Shown piece after piece: positions 57,205 through 64,000 of a stretch of DNA of 64,000 nucleotides. The stretch is from Rana temporaria (lineage: Eukaryota; Chordata; Amphibia; Anura; Ranidae): positions 134,662,483-134,726,482 of the forward strand of contig NC_053491.1 in NCBI RefSeq assembly GCF_905171775.1. The letters are read 5' to 3'. The position numbers were made by a program, and so were the translations under genes. The first letter of the stretch is position 1. The number at the start of each line of letters is the position of its first letter. The notes beneath the pieces are model-generated. The model made no database searches and was not told where the DNA came from. It saw nothing but the letters and a program-made list of their open reading frames with translations.

Positions 57205-57672
57205 CGTATTATTATTTATTAATATTTAGTTTTGTTCCATTTGTTTAGATGCAGCATTCTTTTTTTTGGATAATTCGTAACTTAAAAATGTTGTATTCGT
57301 TACGTTCACTAACAGCCAAATTTGAAAGGAAATTCCAATACCTATAATGTAATAGTTAGTAATAGTTAAGTTATTATTAGTTAGTTAGTTATGATTTCAA
57401 ATTTTTGGATTTTCGTTTTTTCGAATTTCCGAATGTTAAAATGTCCAAATTTCCAAATATCAAATTTCCAAATTTTTTAATTTTCACATTTCCGAACTCC
57501 AAATTTCCAAATTCCTAATTTACAAATTTATGAATTTCCGAATTCTGAAGTTTCGAATTTATGAATCTTCTAATTTCTGAATTTATTGAATTTCCGAATT
57601 TCCAAATTTTCAAATTTGCAAAAAAGAAATTTTGACAAAAATGAACGCATTTTTCAGCAGTGCACATGTCTA
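56698..57672. mobile_element. hAT-type MITE (family E), exact 8-bp duplication
   Basis: Perfect 12-bp inverted ends TAGACATGTGCA and TGCACATGTCTA, duplication CCTTTAAC at 56690-56697 and 57673-57680. The outer thirds are AAATTCGAAA-type low-complexity sequence in opposite orientations (56760-57060 against 57400-57620). The middle has an (AAT)n run near 57165-57200. Confidence 0.9.
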
Positions 57673-57834
57673 CCTTTAACCACACACTATTGTCAGATGA
57701 GCAGATTATTGATATAATTTTTTGACACCCTGTTTCACGCTTTAAAGTATACGATTGCTTTCAACAAACCTATAGCCACCTGGCCCAATCTGACATCCCA
57801 TGAAAACAAACAGACCTCAGATCAGAAAATCATG

Positions 57835-58565
57835 GGCCCAGATTCAAGAAGCACTTGCGCCCGTGCAACCATAGTTGCGCGGCGCAAGTGCTTACTTGCT
57901 CCGGTGTAACGAGTGCTCCTGATTCAGGAACTTCGTTACACCGAATGCAGCCTAGGATGTGATAAACATAAGCCTCCTTATGCCTTCACATCCCAGGCTG
58001 CATTCTTGCGTTGGCCGCTAGGGGGCGCGGCCTTTGTGATCGGCGTGTAGTATGCAAATTGCATACTACCACCGATTCACAAAAGTTGCGCGGGCCCTGC
58101 CTACGCAAGGTACGGAGTTTCCGTACGGCGCCTTTAGCATAAGGCTGCTCCTGCTAATAGCAGGCGCAGCCAATGCTAAAGTATAGCTGCGCCTCGCGAC
58201 GTTCAAATTTAACGTCGTTTACGTAAGTGAACCGTGAATGGCGCTGGACGCCATTCACGTTCACTTACAAGCAAATGACGTCCTTGCGACGTCATTTGCC
58301 GCAATGCACGTCGGGAAAGTTTCCCGACGGAGCATGCGCTGTTCGATCGGCACGGGAGCGCGCCTAATTTAAATGATTCTCGCCCCCGGCGGGATCATTT
58401 ACATTAGGCAGCCTTTGCGCCCGGCTGCTTAGCATATTGCCCGCGCAATTTACGGAGCAACTGCTCCGTGAATCGTGGGCAAAGCGCAATATTTGCGTGG
58501 GCGCAGAGAAAAAAATTTGCTCTTTGCCCACGCAAATATTGCGCGATTCTACTTGAATCTGGGCC
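57835..58565. mobile_element. Family D MITE (GGCCCAGATTCAAG ends)
   Basis: Perfect 14-bp inverted ends GGCCCAGATTCAAG and CTTGAATCTGGGCC, flanks ATG and ACG. Internal arms GCGCAAGTGCTTACTTGC and AATATTGCGC repeat in inverse. The 106-codon frame at 58475 starts inside it and has no motif. Confidence 0.85.
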
Positions 58566-58568
58566 ACG

Positions 58569-59495
58569 GTGTTTCCAAATATGGTGGCCTAAGCAGAACA
58601 GTTGGTCTTTTACTTGTATTCAGAGCTGGCATGCTGTGGGGCATTAAGATTGATTTTCATACATGGAATATATGGATATATTTCATATATGAAATAAAAG
58701 CCTCATATGTGCAGCAATTCGTAGGCTTTCAACAAGTTAAAGACCTTCTATTCTGTCTTACGCTACAACACCTGAATAAGCATGACCTTGTCTGAGGTCT
58801 GTGGTGGGAGACATAGACTTATGATGGGCAAGTATGGCCAATAGTTCCTACTGAACCCCAGACACACAACAAAACACAAAATAACTTACAACGGAAATTG
58901 ACCTAATGTTCAAAATAGTTCTATTAGCCTGTTTTTACTGTTATAAATTGACTCCCTTGATCAGTTTCTGTAATAAAAGCACTAGTGGTGAACTGTACAG
59001 ATTGTAACTATTTTCTGACCATGTGACTGAGTCACTCAGAAGGAGATAGTAAAGATCTCATAAAATGTGCAGTTAGAAATGTGGGAAAAAAAGGAATATT
59101 TATGTATACAACTACAAGTCTGTTCAATTAACCTCTTAAAAAGTGCTAGTTTTATCCTGCAATAAACAATACCTGAAAATTTGCCATAACAAATATATCA
59201 TCCATCTTACATGTTTAAAACTAAAGGTCCTTCCTAATCGCAAACAAAGCAAGATATTTATTATACCTTTTTACCCAAGTCCCTTCCTTAAATTTGTTAT
59301 ACTCAATTGCTGGGGCTTAACTTCTGGGCTAAACTCCACGAATTCATTACTTATAATATGGAAAGGCCCCACAATGGGGTTTTTAGGCAGCTGAGTCCAA
59401 AAAATAGCAAAGGTGTATGATAAAAAGTTTTATTGTATAAAAGTTGATTGAAATCATAACAGTTGAGATATAAGCTCTGGTATAAAATCTTGTAT
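58569..59495. other. Unassigned sequence
   Basis: Low-GC sequence with no supported frame. The last 90 bp may be the outer part of the inverted repeat that follows. No exon continuing the cadherin frame (phase 1 entry) was recognised. Confidence 0.45.
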
Positions 59496-60960
59496 ATTGT
59501 ACACACACAGGAATGCAAGCATAAAAATTGTCATGCAATTAGACATTAAACATGTACAAGCATAAGACAATTGCTAACGCGTTCCAACCCCTTGAGGGGG
59601 TCTTCTTCAGAGGTTTTTGATGCTGCTGTAACAGAATGCATAGATAGGAAAACTTTGCTTCTACAAATTACTGAGGAAAATACATTGGCCCGGATTCACG
59701 TAGCTCTTACGCCGACGTATGTGTAGATATGCCGCGTAAGTGCTCAGATGCGCCGTTGTATCTATGCGCCGGATTCTTAATACAAGATACACCTGAATTT
59801 TGGCTTCATCCGACCAACGTAAGTTTCCTACGCCGTCGGAGCCTGGGCGCATATTTACGGTGGCCGCAAGGGGCGCTTCCATTGATTTACGCGTTGAATA
59901 TGCAAATGACCAAGATACGCCGATTCACGAACGTACTTGCGCCCGTCGCAGTAGTATACGCCGTTTACGTAAGGCGTACGTCCGGCGTAAAGTTATTACA
60001 CCTATAGGAGGCGCATCCCATGCAAAGGTATGGACGACGGAACAGCTGTCGGATTTTACGTCGTTTACGTAAGTCGTACGTGAATGGGGCTGGGCGTAGG
60101 TTACGTTCACGTCATAGGCATTGAGCCGTCGTATCTTAGGGAGTAAATTTGAAATCATTCTGAGCATGCGCGCGCATGCATCGTTCGTTCGGCCCATCAT
60201 TTGCATGGGGTCAAACTTCATTTAAATGGATCACGCCCACTTCCTTCCTACTTTGAATTAGGCGGGCTTACGCCGGACAATTTACGTTTCGCCAGTGCAA
60301 CGTTGGGAGCGAGTGCTTTGTGAATACTGTTCTTGCCTCTCAATGTTACGTCGGCGTAGCGCATATGAGATGCGCTACGCCCGCACAAATATACGCTGCT
60401 CTACGTGAATCCGGGCCATTATGTATAAATAGATTGCATAGTTACCAAATAACTGCATATGGACATGAATATCTTAGACCAGAGTTTTCATTAAAAATTG
60501 TTAATTATATATTCAATACTCTGCCTTAGGTGCTGGTAAAACCCCCCCTTTCCGTTTCCTCCCCTCCATGCCGGCCATCCTGTGGACTTTCTCTCCACAA
60601 ACCTATGACTCCTTGTAGGCCCATCCTCCTTGGACGCCACTCGGCCACTCGGGTGGGAGGTCCACCTGGAATCCTCTGGAGCTACATTTTAATGAAAACT
60701 CTGGTCTAAACTATTCATGTCCATACGCAGTTATTTGGTAACCATGCAATCTATTTATACATATTGTATTTCCCTCAGTAATTTGTAGGAGAAAAGTTTT
60801 CTTATTTAAGCATTCTGTTACAGTAGCATCAAAAACCTCTGAAGAAGACCCCCTCAAGGGGTTGAAACGCATCAGCAATTGTCTTATGCTTGTACGTGTT
60901 TAATGTCTAATTGCACGACAATTGTTATGCTTGCATTCCTGTGTGTGTGCATTATACAAG
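59496..60960. repeat. Large inverted repeat (fold-back) with nested family D element
   Basis: The left arm 59496-59686 plus 60418-60500 pairs with the right arm 60688-60960. For example CCTTGAGGGGGTCTTCTTCA pairs with TGAAGAAGACCCCCTCAAGG, and GACCAGAGTTTTCATT with AATGAAAACTCTGGTC. The loop is about 190 bp of GC-richer sequence. Arm identity is high but not perfect. The right arm ends exactly where the retroviral region starts. Confidence 0.82.
59687..60417. mobile_element. Family D MITE, ATT duplication, nested
   Basis: Perfect ends GGCCCGGATTCACG and CGTGAATCCGGGCC with ATT at 59684-59686 and 60418-60420. Inserted into the left arm of the inverted repeat; the right arm lacks it, so it came later. 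Confidence 0.9.
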
Positions 60961-61799
60961 CGGAGGCCGTTGTTCGGGGTTCTTCGAGGGTTCCTGGTTC
61001 CAGGTGTGGCACCCACCTTTAGGGTGTGCGCACATCACGGGCCCCACCGCTATGGCCTACCAGACCGGGGTCGCGTGCTACGCGGAGTTCCTGACTCATA
61101 GCCTGGAGCAACCGATGCTGCAAAGGGGCCCCAGTGACTTACTGGGTCCCCACTTCTATTGAAAAGATCCCAAGCTGGGTTCTGTTCGGTGGGGATCGGT
61201 CTGAGGAGAACCCGGAGGCAGGTGATCCAACAAGGCTTGAACGAACCATCGGGGATCTGGGTGATTGGACATTGACAGGTCACATTCAACCTGTCAGTCG
61301 GTAACCCCAAAAGGATATACTGGGAGGATTCGCTCTAACGTTCACAATTTCAACACTAGGCCTGTGGCAGATGTCTCATCTAATATCTTAATTTGATTAG
61401 AGCCGAGTCGGTGGCAGAGACTTGTTTCTCCCAGAAGCTTTAAGTGGTGCTCTGGCTGCCAGGCCTGTGAGAGAGGTCTGTCCAGGGGCACTTTTACCCA
61501 CTCCGGCTGGAGTGGCGACGCATACAAATACCATTGCTAAAGGACAGGACTGCCTTTACTATCCATAGCCTGATACTGTGAAATCGCTCTTCCTTCACCA
61601 ACCTATCCTGTCTACTTCAAGTTTACATGTTGGTCGTGTTTGACCGGGAAAATAAAGCATTTAAAAACGTCAACCAACGGTCCTGGACATTCTGTTATTG
61701 CTCTCAACACTACCATCACCCCTAGACACAGTGAGGAGGTAACTTAAATTCGCTGATCCCAAATTTAACTAACGGCTCCTCCGGGGGTATCGCTAAATG
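60961..61799 (+). mobile_element. Endogenous retrovirus 5' LTR region
   Basis: This is GC-richer sequence placed directly upstream of a retroviral primer binding site. It contains AATAAA at 61651-61656, about 145 bp before the binding site, which fits an R-U5 segment. The left border coincides with the abrupt end of the inverted repeat at 60960, but a clear TG...CA pair is not visible, and no second LTR is in the window to define length. Promoter elements were not identified. Old and probably inactive. Confidence 0.7.
61651..61656 (+). promoter_or_regulatory. LTR polyadenylation signal
   Basis: AATAAA, followed by CAACCAACGG and T/G-containing sequence, in the position expected for the R region of a retroviral LTR. 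Confidence 0.65.
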
Positions 61800-61817
61800 T
61801 GGGGGCTCGTCCGGGAT
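61800..61817 (+). other. Retroviral primer binding site, proline tRNA
   Basis: TGGGGGCTCGTCCGGGAT is an exact 18-nt match to the binding site complementary to the 3' end of tRNA-Pro used by gammaretroviruses and many endogenous relatives. It is the strongest single indicator of a retroviral leader here. Shortly downstream, ATCGTGAGTAAA (about 61843-61854) looks like the major splice donor. Confidence 0.92.
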
Positions 61818-62087
61818 TCGGCTGTTACCTCTGGCAATGGAGATCGTGAGTAAAATAATTATTGAGAGCAAAGAGTGTTGTGTATTGAACTGTCTGGCAA
61901 CGAGGGAGTTAACCTCAAACAGCTAAAGCCTGGGCGTACGTGAGGCAGAGCACGCGCCTGCAACATGTCCAGACAAGTTCTCAAGTAGGAGGAGTCACCC
62001 ACCCCTGCGTGAGACGTATAGCAGAGTCTACACGTCAATTCAGTAGACCAACGCCCACCAGCAAGAAAGAGAGAGACCACGTGCGTG

Positions 62088-62903
62088 ATGTCTGTTCCCT
62101 CGCTGTTGTGCACTGTTTCTGAGCGATTGAGGCCCCCAGCGACCTCACTGGGAGCCTCCAGCATGCTCGCTTCGTCTGGAGTACCAGTGACCGACACGAG
62201 CATTCGGATGTTCACTGAGGGACAGTTTGTTCTCCTATCAAGCGGAGGATCAGAGACTTTGGCCCTATCTTGTCCTCATTGCGAGGAATTGTCAGTCCGG
62301 ATCCAGCCGTTCGCTTGGTGCCAGAGATGCCGGGCCTACCTATTTACGGTGAAACCACCCGCCAGAGCTCCTCGGGAGTACCGGGTGAATTATCTCACCG
62401 GAGTTGTCACCGCGGAGGAAGAAGCCACATGGCCAGAGCCCTCCCCGTCGGTGGAAATCGTGGAGTCGGAGGCTCCAAATCCTGAGGTCATATCGGTATC
62501 GTTGACCCTGACTCTACAAACGGCTACCTCGCCATCTCGCTCACTGGAGGTAAGCCCTATGACCGAACCAGACCAAGACGATCCAACCGATGTGACCAGC
62601 ACACAGGCCGAAACCACATCAGAGACCACCACCTCTACAGAGGTCTCCGTGTGGCGTACCTCCATAGGACAAGGCCCAGCTCAAGCCTCCCGCAGCCGCG
62701 TTCGAGGCCTACCTGCCCGTCGCTCCTTACCAGACTGGCCGATTGATCCTACCGCAAAGCCCCGCGGCTACCTGCCTGCAGAGGAGCTGAACTCCTCTGA
62801 CTTTGACTCTTTGTCGGATGATGAAGAAACTCTGGAGAGTCTGTTTGAGCCGATGTTTCCGGAGTCCCAGGGGTTCAGGGGGAGCCCGTGCCTTCTACGG
62901 TAA
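62088..62903 (+). pseudogene. Retroviral leader/gag-position frame, interrupted
   Basis: A 271-codon frame starts at the first in-frame ATG (62088), about 270 bp after the primer binding site, where gag or a glyco-gag-like leader would start. The N-terminal part has two CxxC pairs (C62PHC65 and C78QRC81), which could bind zinc. The middle is rich in Ser/Thr/Glu/Pro. The C-terminal part has an acidic DSLSDDEE cluster. I do not recognise a capsid domain, nucleocapsid CCHC knuckle or protease in it. Reading shifts to other frames downstream, so the gene is broken. Gag identity is inferred from position. Confidence 0.6.
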
Positions 62904-63310
62904 CCAGAGGAAGAAGAGCTCCGGCCGGAGCGCATCGCGTGGGTCCCAGATATCGTCTCAGGATGTCCCGCAGCTGACCTGGGGAGACGGTGAGTCAGCT
63001 CCAGTTATTTCCCTCACCGCTCCTATGCCCCTTGCCGTGCCAGCTTTGAGAAGAGCATCGGACGCTGCCGGGATGCAGAGACCCACGTACACTGCCTAAT
63101 TTGGCCAGGCTGCAGCGCCTGGTGATTCAGAAGGTTGCCACTAGATACGGGTATGAGTACCCCTACGTGCCATCCGCTCTCCTGCATCAAATTGACCTAG
63201 AGCAGGAGGCCTGGAGCCACAAAGCCATTTGGGCTCACTTAAAAGTACCCCGCATCATCACGGGTGCAGACTTGAACCTGTCCTATTTGAACCCCCGGTT
63301 TGAACGCTGT
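62904..63310 (+). pseudogene. Continuation of retroviral frame, shifted twice
   Basis: Coding-like sequence passes to a second frame (open to 63099) and then to a third (from 63101), the latter with YEYPYVPSALLHQIDLEQEA. The composition and lack of stops within each piece suggest one ancestral gene broken by small indels. It stops resembling coding sequence near 63310. pol and env are absent from the window. Confidence 0.5.
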
Positions 63311-63359
63311 CACCGAGAGTGGAGCTGGGGTCGACACATACAGTGGGTGACCGCGATAT

Positions 63360-64000
63360 TGTGTCAATCTCGCTCCCTTTCTCGGCGATATTGACCACCT
63401 ACAAGCCCCATTGCCGGAGCCAGCGCCGAGCTGGCTTGCCGCGATGGAGACAAAGCCGTCATAGAAGCGACGGGAGATCCGACTTCCCGCCAATTCTAGG
63501 TGCGGCATTTGGTATGCATTCCTGAGGGAGAACTCCACGCCAATTTTTAAATAAAAAACCGACATGGGTTCCCCCCCCAGGAGCATACCAGGCCCTTAGG
63601 TCTGGTATGGGTTGTAAGGAGACCCCCCCTACGCCGAAAAACCGACGTAGGGGTCCCCCTACAATCCATACCAGACCCATATCCAAAGCACGCTACCCGG
63701 CCGGCCAGGAAGGGAGTGGGGACGAGCGAGGGCCCCCCCCCTCCTGAGCCGTACCAGGCTGCATGCCCTCAACATGGGGGTTGGGTGCTCTGGGGCAGGG
63801 GGCGCACTGCGGGGCACCCTGTCCCCATGTTGATAAGGACAGGGCCTCTTCCCGACAACCCTGGCCGTTGGTTGTCGGGGTCTGCGGGCGGGGGGCTTAT
63901 CGGAATCTGGGAGCCCCCTCAAATAAGGGGGCCCCCAGATACCTGCCCCCCGCCCTAGTTGAATGGATATGGGGTACATCGTACCCCTACCCATTCACCT
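63360..64000. repeat. GC-rich interspersed repeat, runs off the window
   Basis: Contains inverted pairs such as GGTCTGGTATGGGTTGTA with TACAATCCATACCAGACC, and GGGAGCCCCCTC with GGGGGCCCCC. C-runs and G-runs are frequent. Frames on both strands (75-115 codons) overlap each other and are unsupported. Its right end is outside the window. Confidence 0.6.

Noticed and set aside
58613..58680. Candidate eighth cadherin exon after a TTACTTGTATTCAG acceptor
   Set aside because: The phase-compatible translation lacks the expected TG-x-I and LDYE motifs and no good donor follows.

Overview
This window is non-coding-rich vertebrate nuclear DNA. It is most likely from an anuran amphibian, and a ranid-type frog is my best guess. 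The reasons are spliced exons with consensus GT/AG junctions, very dense short DNA transposons, and repeat families that end in GTACACACGA, CCACTTAAG or GGGCCAGATTCA, which I associate with large frog genomes. The species assignment is inference. I see no bacterial, plasmid or CRISPR features and no convincing RNA gene.

The one host gene I can support lies on the + strand from about 29.7 kb to beyond 56.5 kb. Seven exons (29722-29794, 34238-34387, 42493-42678, 49741-49826, 52341-52460, 54989-55092, 56343-56488) join with matching intron phases (1,1,1,0,0,2,1). They encode a signal peptide followed by two cadherin repeats and the start of a third, about 288 codons in all. It looks like a cadherin-related (CDHR3/CDHR4-like) cell-surface protein. 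Its 3' exons are not visible and probably lie beyond the window or in sequence I could not parse.

The rest is a layered transposon landscape. 0-29 kb and the introns carry several short families. (A) TTAA-flanked elements have CCACTTAAG-like ends. (C) PIF/Harbinger-like elements have GGCCTCGTACACACGA-like ends and TTA/TAA duplications. (D) Elements with GGGCCAGATTCA-like ends have 3-bp duplications. Several unrelated hAT-type elements have exact 8-bp duplications at 84, 13315, 25230, 32177, 36002, 37184 and 56698. Others are TTAA-flanked fold-backs, two Tc1/mariner elements with broken transposases (42.9-44.8 kb and 47.9-49.5 kb), a mariner-type deletion derivative (41.7 kb), and a 5'-truncated LINE with a recognisable reverse transcriptase (18.05-19.26 kb, minus strand). 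Many are nested, so relative insertion order can be read directly.

At the right end, 60.96-63.3 kb holds the 5' part of an old endogenous retrovirus: a polyadenylation signal, a perfect 18-nt proline-tRNA primer binding site, a likely splice donor and a broken gag-position reading frame. It abuts a large inverted repeat (59.5-60.96 kb) and a GC-rich repeat that runs off the window. I found no evidence for a new multi-gene system. The most unusual items are the divergent cadherin gene, the retroviral leader with a CxxC/CxxC protein, and the nested transposon archaeology.
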